NCBI GenBank assembly: GCA_944472155.2
Contig: OX235271.1
Coordinates: 78,724,256 to 78,788,255, forward strand
Reading direction: 5' to 3'
DNA length: 64,000 nt
From: Trichobilharzia szidati
Lineage: Eukaryota > Platyhelminthes > Trematoda > Strigeidida > Schistosomatidae
In this document: positions 43,101-55,900 of the stretch, in pieces
Numbering within the stretch: position 1 is the stretch's first letter
How the letters are laid out: each line of letters begins with the position of its first letter
The notes under the pieces: generated by a model
Databases searched by the model: none
The model's input: only the letters and a program-made list of their open reading frames with translations
Told to the model about the DNA's origin: nothing
Position numbers and translations under genes: made by a program

Positions 43101-46100
43101 TAGTGTCTGTTTGTCTGTCTGTCTGTTTATGTGTATGTACGAAGCTGTCGAACAAATCTTCTATGTGGAGGCTTTCTTTTCAGTCAAACAGATTTCAACT
43201 TACAGTCCAGTAGTTGGAAGCTAAGATCACTTAGCCTGTGATGTAAGACTATTGGGAAACTTACAGTAAAAGGGATGTTAGGTATAATCTGTCCACCGTC
43301 CACAGTGTAACAACATTTTTATGTGGTATACTATGGTAAGAAGGGTAAGTCAGTGGATGCGGTTGTGAATCTACGTCAGTTATGATAACTAAGATGCATG
43401 TTCCTCATATCGGTCCATCGTCTTCCTTGACGAGCAATGTTAGCTGAAAAAGGAATTAGTTTTGAAAAGGGTTAGGGGTGATCAAATCAAAGCTTGTCAT
43501 CAATCTATGCAGTCACTGACTGTTAGTTGAGGAGGTGTAGACTACCTGGTTGGGGTTGTCGGAATGGTAAGAGCTGATGGCTTGAAACTTAGTTATATGG
43601 TTCAAAATCGTTCGCAATAGCCTAGATGCATCCAAACTCTATGTAATCTCCCATATCCATTAAATCCTTCTGTTTTCCCGTGTTACCATTCTTCATCCCG
43701 TATATTAGTGCTCATTATAGTTGTGTATTTTTCGTTTTCTCTTCCTTTGTATGTTATATGGAGTGAAGTAACTTGAGCCTCTGCACTTTTATGCACAATT
43801 GTGTACATTACAAATCAGTCAGTCGCTTCACATTTAGCACAACATGGTTTATATGACATAAAAATAATTACCTGTTGTATATGTGCTCATTTTGTGTTAA
43901 CATTGTTCAAGAGTGACTTTTCATAAGTAAATATATCTGCCGCATGTTGTGTATAATGCCATTTTTGGTGTTGATAACATGTCGATTTCAAATACCTCTG
44001 TTTAATACAAGAGTCAGTATGAGAATTCTACTCTTATGGAGTGTCATTGTAATATTGTTGCATAGTAACATATATGCCTATTCTATACCACTTAGCTAGT
44101 ATGTTTGAGTTTTCATTCTGGAGATGATATTTACATATTATTTTAAGAACCTGTATGCATGCTTGTTTATGCTGAGAAAAAAATATACCTGATTTTAATG
44201 AGCAGAATATTTCAGTTCCCATTAACCATAATTTCTCTATAATATTATCAATTTTCATTTAGTTTATTTTCATATTTTCTTCTCCTCATATTTTAGAACG
44301 AGATTGTAGACCGACTGAACAAGTTATACGTGAATGTATACAAATGAGATTAGAGGAAGCCTATCCTAATGTCTTGTCTATGGAAGATCTTGTTCGGTAA
44401 GTTTTACTTCTCCCCTGTCGCTCGTCCTCAATATATGTGTTCTCATTATATTTGAAGTATGTGCTTTTCACTCTCTTACTTGAGGTGTATGTTGTGTGCT
44501 TTTGTTGATGTTTGAAACTGTTCTTTTTGTTCTTGAAGTATACACCATATTAACTGAAGACTTCCTTTAACTCTATAAATCACTCTCGTTTTGTATGGGT
44601 TAATTATTTTACCTGTATGACTAAACTGATCAAGTTAGTAGGGTATTGACATTCATAAAAGTCAGTTCCTTTAACCAACAGGCTACACCTGCACACAAAG
44701 TGTCTCATCTCTTATTCATTGGGTTATCGTTTAGAGTTTAAACCCTACTTATTGTTTGTACCAGACTGGTGCTTTTATAACCCTAACTATAGGGTAGTCA
44801 CAAAATATTTTCTTTTTCCTTCACGTTCCCAGTGGAACATAGGGCTTCAAGCTAGTGGCTTGAAGTTTCTGTAGCAGTGTTTATTTTACAGGATGGGGTT
44901 GCTAGCCTCATGCCCAACCTTCCTGCTTCACCAGCATTGTCACTGGCTTAGCGAGGTGAAGGAGTGAGTCGGCCGGCAATCGAACCCCGGATCATGTGCA
45001 TGGTCGGCGAGCGTCCTAACCGCTATGCCACCGACGCACAAAATCTTGTAATGATCCTTCCGCAAAATTTATTCTGTTGATTTTCCTGACCTTCGCCTTT
45101 GTTATCCACTCGGGAAAAATTTCATCTAAACGTCACAGCTCAATTTTCTTTGTCTTGTTTAGTAGATGTTTTGATTACATCGATGTATTGTAGAGATCTA
45201 ATGTTGCTGACACTTATCAGTTCTGATAAAGGCTTTGTTAATCCAGATATTTCAGCGTGCATCATACTGTTTAAGTAAAACTATTCATTGCAAATCTATT
45301 TAGATCTTAATAAAACTAGACAATGTACGGTCTACTGTAGAATGCATATTGCTATAGCGTTCAAGAAAGGGTTTATAGGTCAGTTTGACCACAGTGTTCT
45401 CGGACTTATTACTAAATAGTAATAATATATAGATTAGATGGTTGGAGGCGTTTACTAAGAAGCTCTGAATTCTTGGTTTCGTGCTCTCTGACAGCTGTCT
45501 GCAAAATTGAAGGAACTAACTGATTTCCCACTCTGAAATTGGAACCCTCGTCACTCAGCGCCGCTGTCTAATATCATAGTTTTCTAGTACTTTGTTAAAC
45601 CTTGAATTGAGCTATGCTAGTCAATTATAATCGAGGTAAAAGTAATTTTTATCTAAGCCAAATAAAAGCGATCACTTGCATTTTGGCTGTTGCGAATTGA
45701 ATCCCAGAGTTCATTCAACGTTGGAGATACGCCTCGTTTGACGAGTGCCAACAAGCGTGAAACCTAGGTCTAGGACATCTTGCCGGTTACCTTAAATCGT
45801 CAACTCACATATCAATTTAGAGTGCATCATGATGGTGGTGAGTTACCAAGCTTAGTTGACCAGATTGCACAATGGACTGATAGAATTCAGCCTGCATGCT
45901 GTAGAGACCAGTCAATGTGTATTGTGAATGTATTAATGCTTAGTCAAATACTGTTTCTTAATTACATTTCACACTAAAAGGAAAAATATTTGACATTATT
46001 ACTCATCTAGAAGAGGTATTCGTCGTATCCAGTACTTATATGCTTACTTGTCTCTAACTTTATGTTTATTCATCAAATATATTGATATGTGCGCTATAAA

Positions 46101-46944
46101 TGCTGTTCCCACTTATACTAAACAGTTTAAGTCGTATGTACCATAGTGATTAATCGTCTAATCACAATCGTTTTTCTGTCTTTCTTCAAAGTTGTTTGTT
46201 TATATTTATTTTAAGTGCAAACGTGCAAAAAATTTCACGTATGGTTTTTTATTTATTCTTGCTTTCAATATTTGCTCTTATTCTGTGTATTACAATATGT
46301 GTATCTGTCTATATGTTTAATAGGATTATTCGCTATATAAATACTTTAATCACACTGTGTATATTGTATATTGTTCAAAACATTTCTCGTCAAACAAAAC
46401 TAGAAATACTGTTTCGAATGCCATTGCACTATGTATACAACATTTCTAACACACACTAGCCTGCCTTATTTTCCGCGTATTTTTTCATCGGTATTTTCGT
46501 TTGCTAATCCGAAAAAAAGTTTTTTTTAAAATACCGTAGTAGCACGCTCATCTATAAATTGCACTTAGAAGCTTGTAAACATGAAAATACTACTGTCGTC
46601 TACAATTTCTGATTGGTTGGAGGATTTCATCGTGAGTTGACATCAGTTGGAGAATCATTAGAAGACCTGGGAGTATTGGATAGCTGTTTCGTCCTATTTT
46701 GGAACTCTTCATCAGTACACACACCGCCAGGGTTCGAACCCAGGACCTTCTGGTTACAAGGTGAGCTCGTATACCATTAAACCATTGGGACCCAATCCAA
46801 TGACCACCCCATGAATCCCGACTTCTGCCAATTCACGATATAGCGCGACAACTGAGTTTAAAATGTTTGACATTCTAGAAGATAAAGAAGGAAAGATTGA
46901 GCCAAGAACGTTCTTCTCTATGACTTCCTCATCCACCTCTACAG

Positions 46945-46990
<46 letters not shown>

Positions 46991-49900
46991 CTAAGACTTT
47001 TAAAGAGTAATCATTATTGATAACTGTGATAATGTTTTTCAATTGTTCGATTACATCACGAACCAACATCAATTAGAGATGTTCGAAAACAAGGGAGCAC
47101 TAATGTCTGACTGATCTTGATTCACGACGAAATCCATCAAGTCAAATTGTGATTCAAGTCCACAGAGATCCCCAAATCTGAATGGTCTATGTTTAAATAA
47201 TATCAAGGTGTTAAGATCAAATAGATTTACAATTCAAAGAAGCTGGTAGAAGTAATAAAAAGCAAAAACAAAAGGTGTAATACTAAATAGGAATATCAGA
47301 TTGGATTAAGAAGAAAATTGATGCAACTAATTAAAGATAATTAAAACAATGATAGCTTGTAAAAAAGGATTAGAGGGAAGAGGAGAGAAATTTTCAGGTT
47401 GTTACAATCAAGTAATGATGGCCATGATAGGAAAAGCGTTTGAAGGGATTTCTTTTGAACATGTAAGTTAGGCTACTTCAGGTAGACTCCGATAGCTTCA
47501 GCTGTATATATAAAGGACGAAGTTATAAGATAAAATGAAGATTAGTGTGAATACAATAGACAACTTTAAAAGCCACGTTAACATCAACTTTATATTCAGT
47601 GTTTATCTACAAGGTGGTCAGCTAAAACAAAGCTGCGAATAATACCTGTTTGTCCCTTGCTTAACCACACAGGATGATGCTAAGAAATAGGATGATGAAC
47701 ACGCCTAATTGTGCACGCCCAAGATAACTAGATCCACAGGAGCAGTAAAAGTAATAAATGCACATAAGTGAAGCGAAAGTGAAAAAAGAAGTGGTTGTGA
47801 AGAGAAAGTAAGTGTACATCTACTACACTGAATGTTCTTTTTTACTGCATTACTGAGGCGCTGTGCTACTATTTCACTGATGTCACCACTAGAAAAATGA
47901 AGTTTTAAGAACAAGTGCTTCTTCGGAGCTCTTGATGTACTGACTTGTCTTGGCTGTAAGTCAATAATGAATATGGGGAAGTGGGACGGGATTGCTTTAA
48001 ATTCAATTGCAAACTGAACTACACTTGTCACTGTTTGCTTACTCCTGTAGTTTCTCGTTGACTTTATCCGAGATAATGGATCAATCGTTTTAGAAAATCA
48101 TATGCCTTGATATAGATAATTAACAATAAATGTAGTCTTTGTGTATTAGGTAACTTCCATTGCAATATCATTTAGATTAGAAAGCTATTGTATGAACCAC
48201 TACTAAGTGGATGCAGATATGTCCAGCCGAAGACTCGGAAAGAACGAAACGCGGTTGTAGATTCTATTCAGGCCTACCACTGAACACACAATGTCAAGAT
48301 AAGCCTAAGGTGTCTATTTGAGGATGAAAATCCGTCAGAAACAACTGATACGACGAAAACAACGAAAAGTAACAAGCACAAACAAATGGTAGCTGATAGA
48401 TAACTTTCGAATTCCTTAAATTTTGTAGTCCTGTTGTGTTTAGAAACATATCGCTCGCTTTCGTTTCGGTATTTTCTTCATGACTGTTGTTTGAACTCAG
48501 GTCATTGGGTAGTAGGTGGAGTGGGATTCAAATCCGGGATCCATTGACTGATAGTCAAGTGCTTAAACGAATGAGCCATGTCTCCACGTCATCAGTACAC
48601 CAGCACAACAAGAGTCTCTTTGAAACTGCTATTAACACTATATAGACAATATAAATTACAACAGTTTTCATATGTATATGTAATGCTTTTCTAGGAAGTT
48701 TTTGATTATGGAATCAAATTCTCAATTTGCAAGCTACGTGGTTCAAGGTGAAAATTTACCACGACTTCTTTTGGAAACTGAAAGCATTCAGATTATGACA
48801 TATAGTCTGCTTGCAAGTATAAGTGGTGAAAGGTAGCAGAATTGAACAACATTGTACTCTACTGATTGATACAAGTTGGCTGGAACTACTCTTCTCACTC
48901 AGTTATATTTGTTAGCCAGATTGAAGTAATGTAAATACCGGATGACGATTTCAGAGTGTCTAATCACTTCTGATCTCCTGTGTTCTAACTTACTAATTGG
49001 TCGAAATGGTAACACATAGAAACAGTAGTACTGCCTGTGTCGCTAATGAGGTCGCTCTCAAACTAGAGAAAACAGCTATCCGGTGTTCATATCACTTCTG
49101 TCTGGTTAAGAAACCCTGTCAGTTGACGTGAATGGTTTCTAACTACTCATATAAATTAGTAGTATGTATACCAGCATACAATTATACTTGCGTTTGTTAT
49201 ATAGTTCATTGTTATATATATTCATTTTAGGAATGTCACTATCAAATCATAAATTATCGCGAAAATGTAGTTTTTACTAATTTATTCTGTGAGATATTAT
49301 CAGAACTATTATTTTGTGATAATGTACAATACTACTAATGATACATTTTCATCAAAGCTTGACACTAACTAAAAAGCCCATTAAAACCCAGGTGGTAGTA
49401 GTAGTGGGCAGTAGTTTCCTTACAAAGTAATTCTTAGTACAAAAATCTAGACTCATATTCTCCCCCTCTCTTTCTCTCACATACACACTCGCGCGCAGAA
49501 GTGTGAGAAATGCTTAGAAGTTGTTCTAAAATGTAGTGGAAAGCGTGTCAAGAGAGAAAAATGCTTTTGCTCTTACAGTCCAAATAATAAAAATCAATGA
49601 TAAATAATTGAAATCCCGCTATGTCGTGAATTGGCAGAAGTTAGAATTCAAGGACCATTGGATCGGGTCCCAGTGGCTCAATGGTCTACGAGCTCGCCTT
49701 GTAACCAGAAGGTCCTGGGTTCGAATCCCGGTGGGCGCGTACTGCTGAAGAATCCCAAACTAGGACGAAACAGCTGTCCAGTACTCCCAGCTGGTTTTCC
49801 AGTGGTTCTCTAACTGATGTCAGCTCATGATGAAATCCTCCATATAATTGAAAGTGATGTTTTACTCTATCTGGCATCTGTTAGGTATTTCAGTTTTTCC

Positions 49901-52900
49901 ATTAAAATTCTTTAGTATGAGGAAAATAATATCATTGTAAAAAGGAATAGGAACAATTTGTTTAAATCCTCATGTTATATTCACGTCATTTCATGTAGTT
50001 TTTTTTTTTGTGTGTGTGTGTTTACTCTCTTCTTAATCTAGTTTAAGATTCAATCACATCTAATAGTTAATGATAATACATTAATAATATGAAATAAATG
50101 TCATTGACAAGTTTGTGTTTGATGAATACTGTTCATGTTCATACATGATTTTTTTTGTGGCTGAAAATTATTTGTGTTCAACATCCTGTTTCAAATCGAT
50201 TTTCACTGCGTATGAGAATATCTATATGCAATATCTTAGAGATCATTGCCATGGTTCTTAACACAATAATGTCTTATAAATTGGATTCTAAGTAATATTG
50301 ATGTTTAGCGTAGAGTGTTAGGTAATGAAGGTGAATTGATCGAGAGGCTCATAAAGCTACATCGATTGAGATGTCCAGGACACGTGTTACGCATACTAAG
50401 CTACCGACCCATAATGGTATTGGGTTCGATGGTCAAACCAAAACTTGACCTAAACCCATAAAGTCTTTGACAATTGACGTAAGGCGTATCAGGAGATGAA
50501 GACTGGTAGATTGGTTGAAGCCGTCGGGTTGCTGATAACTTGGGGCTAGAGGGCTGTTAGTGATATGACAATCCTGTGCAGAGTTTTATTTTGATACCCA
50601 CTTACTCAGTCAAATTGGATGTGGAAATCGTGTTTTTTCTATCAACCTAAATCTATTTTTATAATTCAAGCTAATGAAGCTTCAGGGGAATAATTTGTGA
50701 ACTTAAGGGTCACATAGTTTGAAATGTGGAAGTATTTTCCAACTAATAAAATGGTTTTGAGGCACTAAAAAGTGGTAATCTGCACCAGGTGAATACACAT
50801 TTACGTTTACTATTCACTGATGCCTGCTGTTTTTTGATCGTGTTACAAATCCGCCTCACTCATTAACCTTATCTAGTCGCTAGCGTGACTTTTGCTAACA
50901 TTCATGCACACAGGTTAATCCTTTAGTCAACAAACGAAAGTTGATTTATTTAAGTCAATTTTAACTTTATCATTGATTGTTTGGACCAAAATATCCAGCC
51001 TCTGTTGAACTCGTCCGTAACTAGATCGGATGCTTCGACGATTTTTCAGGATTAAGATGAAGAAATCTCGCTAATGGTGATTATCAATGGAATCTAGGAT
51101 GCATATTTTGTTCAATATTTGGGCTCTTTAATCGGATATATCTCCATTCCCCAGTGAGTGATGGTGTCGCCATTCGAAGCTTCCAGCTGGAGCATTATCC
51201 GTTAGGCAGGTTAATTGGGCCATGAGAGCCACGAGTTTTCTTTGACATAACATTTAGTTGTTGGTGTTGTTTTTATTTCTACTTCTTTCATTGGCATTTT
51301 TTATGTTACTTTTGTGCATATATTAAAGGGTTCTTATGCAGGCAATTGTGTGTGTGTAAGCTAAACGGTTTCACTTACATATCATCATTACATAGTTATT
51401 TCCTTCTTTTATTTTCTTCCTACAATGTGACCTAATAAAATTATCTCTCTTAAAATGCTTATTCATCACTAACTAACTGTTGTTCCACTGGTTTCTTTCT
51501 ATCTCTGCGTGTCCTTTTCACTGATATTATATAAATTCATATATTGATTAGTTAGATCAGATATTGTGTTTTGTTTATTCTTTCTTGCAGCTGTTATTAT
51601 TCTTATTATTGTTGTTGTTTTCACTGATTAGTGTTTTTTTGTGTTTATATCAGACGAAAGAAAAAGAGTGATTAATTGCCAGCTACCAAAATGGAATTGT
51701 TCAACATTTTACCAATAATACATGCTGATATTGTGAATAATGTTAGCACATATCATCCTTTCTAATTGAGGTCGTTTTTATAGAAGCTGTACATGTTTGT
51801 TGTTGTATTTGACCTTTCCTTATATATATCTCTAGCAGATTAACAATGGCTCTGTCGTATGTGATAAAACATTCAGTTCACTAACCCTTTGGGCGTACTC
51901 ACTAACAGTCTATCAACCAATGCTGGCCACTCATATAACTTGTAATAGAAACAATATGTTCATATTTAAGAGCTTGCCTCATTCCAAAGAATTGAAAAGT
52001 TAGAGGAAAAAGATTCTGAATACGTGTATATATAAATCATAATGTTGCCCCAAAATTATGCGAATATTGATAAATAATGACGTCTGAAGCCCACTTAAAG
52101 GAGGGAAATCTTCGCAAGAGGTATAAAAGTGGAAATGAAGTCAAATTGTAAAAGGACACGAAATAGCAATTCAGAATTTGGATTAAACGGTGGCAAATTG
52201 ATAGCACAGACAATTTAAGGGCTATATGTAGCTTTAGGTTAGAGTTGTACTATGGTCATCGAAACCAGTATTTCCTCCAAGGAGAAATCCGTATTTAGTT
52301 GAATTTTTTAGATTTTCCCATCGATTGATTGGACCGAAGTGCTCGGTCTCAGGTTGACATGCCGGCTTCTTGTGCAGATGCTTCGACGATGTCTTGTCAT
52401 TTAATTAGAATTTAATTTGTGGATGGTGACTAGCAGTGGAATCCAGGATGCACATTTCGTCCTATTTGGGACTCGTCATCTGGATGTGCCTGCATTTCCC
52501 AGTGAGTGATGATGTTCCCACCGAGGCTCGAACCCAGTGCCCATAGTTTCAAACGCCAAAGCGTTATCCACTAGACCACTTGGGCCACGAGAGCCACCTC
52601 TTGTGCAACGGGTCATATTAATTTAATTTAATTTTTTAGATTTTCCCGTCGATTGATTGGACCGATGTGCTCGGTCTCAGGTTGATATGTCCGTATTAAT
52701 TAGTAGTAAACGAACGGCTAAAATATGATAACATGATAATTGATGAATTTTTAAGGGTTACTTTGTAGGGATTCGATTTGTTTCAAGTGTGATCACAGAT
52801 TGTTCACAGTAGTGGTAGGGGAACACTGAAAACCAGGGAGTACTGGATAACTGTTCCGTCTTAGTCCAGCAGTATCCACCCACAACCCTACCAAGGATGG

Positions 52901-55900
52901 AACCCGGGACCTTCAGGTTATGAAGGCGAACTAAGATGAAACATCTGACCAGTACTCCTGTAACAACAGAAGACAAGTGCGAAGCTACAGGTCGCTTATT
53001 TAGGAAATCAACAGATATTTATATATTTTTATGTACATTATTATAGATTATTGTAAGCAAACAAACACAGTCTTCTGATTGGTGGTTTCTCGTTGAACGT
53101 TAATCTTTCATCTCTTTGTGGCCGTTTCTTAAAGTTCAGATTATCTATCTGCAAATTGTATCCGCCTACGCAAAGTCTGCTGTGATTGGTTGTTGAATCA
53201 ATCTTTGTTCTTATTTTTCTCATGACCAATATTCGGGACGTAAACATTGACGTAAATTACTGTCTACCAATTCGGCTAGCAGCCAGCTCTCACCACACTC
53301 CTTGATTTTTAATGTTTGATGTTTGATTACAGCTTGATTCCACACCGTATTTTTTGGTACAGGTATGGAATTTTCAGCATGCGATATCGGTAGCCCAAAT
53401 TTTGCAGGCCAACCATAGATATCAGGTGTGCGTCAGCAGGGGATCGAACCTCGGACCATGTGCATGGTCGGCGAGAGTACTAACCACTGTGCCACCGACG
53501 CACAATGGTTCTCTAACTGGTATCGATCAGTGATCGAACTTGAAAGAAATTAATTTTTCATTATCAATCGTTTATGATTGGAATTCACCAGTCTTTCAGA
53601 TATTTTTTCAACTTCTTAGACGATGTGAGTGCTATCTCAAGCTCGGATGTTTTATAAACAGAGCTAACCATAATCATTATCTTCATTACTTTCAGTTCAC
53701 TGTTTTCTTGTACAATCATAAAATATTAAATCTTACTTGTAAATGTTTACTATCTCTCGTTCTCTATCTTGCATTATTCTTACAGTTACTATGAGAGCTG
53801 GACTTTCTCAGATTTCAACAGTTATTTTATTGACTAGCTCAATTTAAAATCTAGACTTGTATCAAAATTAGATTGTCATTACTTCTGTTCTAATTAATTT
53901 TGAGCAAGATTTTTCATAAGTATTCATGTCATCAAAACAGGCTGTTTAATAGAGTATCAGATAACAGTCAATGTATACTTTTGTGTTTACCTACTTTTTA
54001 TTTTTATTTTCACATATCGAATTACATTAATCTGATCTATTTGGATCTATTTGTACACCGTTTCTGTCGTTTATTTCATTTCCGCATTCCGAGTGGAATA
54101 TAAGGCCTCAAATTGTGTTTTTTTTGAAGTTGCAGTAGTTTCGGTGTCGTTTCTACCGGGTGCACGCTTAACCTTCCCTCCATTCCGGGCCTACTACCGG
54201 TTATACAAACTAAGTATTGTTCAGGAGTGCGTGGGCCGGGAGTCGAACCCGGATCGCTAGTGTGGTTGGCGGTCATTCTATCACTCAACAACCGAGATGC
54301 ATTTATATGCTTGATATAGCTCATTTTGTTAAGTCACTAATTTCGTGTAAAAATGTACTACTGAATAGTCTATTACGGACACTGTTATTTGTCTATTATT
54401 ATAGTGGACTGTAAATCAGAAACCACGCACCAATTTTTTCTATCCTTTGTAAGATAATCTGAAACCTTACGCCCTAGCAGATGAAACGAATTGTCAGTTC
54501 TGTAATCTACTGGCTGAAAGTTGAAAATTCAAGTCAGTTAGAAGCATGAAATTTCAATAGGTGATGCACAGAATCACCTTTATATTATTTTTCGTTTTTA
54601 ATATTTTAATGAATTTTTGAATGTATTGTATGCTTATAATATTCTAAAAGAACTAAATATTTCAAGTTTGAGCACATACAGACTTTAGTTAGGGAAGCAT
54701 TGTAAACCATAAGATACTGGACAACCTATTCGTCCTAGTTTGGGACTTATCCATAACCTCACCGGAAGTCAAAACTAGGACTTCCGGATACGAGGTGAGC
54801 CACTGGAACGTAATCCAATTTCCCATGGGTTCTAACTCTTATCATTGCGCGATACATAGCACAACTACCAGGAGTATTTGTCCTCACATACGAACTGCTG
54901 AGTCCCACTGGTCACAGCATCTGCAGTCAGTCGCTAGGATGCATTAGATTAACTTTCAAGTGCCGGGATTTCATGAAGTACATATTTTCTTTTAATGTTT
55001 CTAATAATATCAGTTACATATATTTTTTAAACTTCTTCCTCATTTGATGTAGGATAATAAGATTGTTGCACAACTTCTTGTGTTAGCTTGTTTATTAACT
55101 TTCATCTAGTGAGCCGATTTTTTTCTACTTTTAAATGGTTAAATCTTATGTTTTCATTTTAATCGGGTAAACAACGCGAGGTTTTACGAAATCCAGGGGA
55201 GGAGACTGATACTACATCATACAATAGTGATACCATTCATTATTGAGGCGACAATTTAGTCGTTAGTTTTCGTAATTTAAGTCTCATCCATTTTTGTTCA
55301 TTGAAATAAATTTGCCTAGTATAGATAGATGTTCACCATTCATTAGACAGATACATAGGTCACCTTATTTAAATGTTTATATTAATAATTTATTTATTGT
55401 TTTGATTATTTCATCTTCATCTTCAAATTATTGCATCAGTACTTCTACACCTGATTGGTTGTTACATACTTGAAATAATTTTGAAGTATTATTAATTTCA
55501 TAACTTTTAGTATGTAATGTTCTCTAATATGTATTAGTTTACTAGTGTATGTATTAGGTCTGTGAAGTGTACTCTCCCTTGATGCATGTTTAATGTGTGC
55601 ATATATGTGTACTGAAACGTAGAACAGCCTTCAATGTATACACAGTATTTCTTCTGTCTTATATTTTTGTGTATATCAAAGCGTATTAACATTCACTTTT
55701 TAATTACTTCTTTGTTTCTTCCATTACTTTTTATTATCTTGCGAAATGATTAATTTTTGTTTTATTGATTGATTGCGAATGATTTCTTGGGTAGATTTTT
55801 ATACTTGTTTAAAATGATTCATTTATACAATAAAATGGTGTTTTGTTGATATTAGAGTTGGTTGGAGGCAGTCAGCAGGAAGCCTTGGACCTAGGTTTCG

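Noticed and set aside
47705..48031. 108-codon open frame on the minus strand
   Set aside because: Only weak shared text with 60924-61121, which points to an old repeat instead of a gene.
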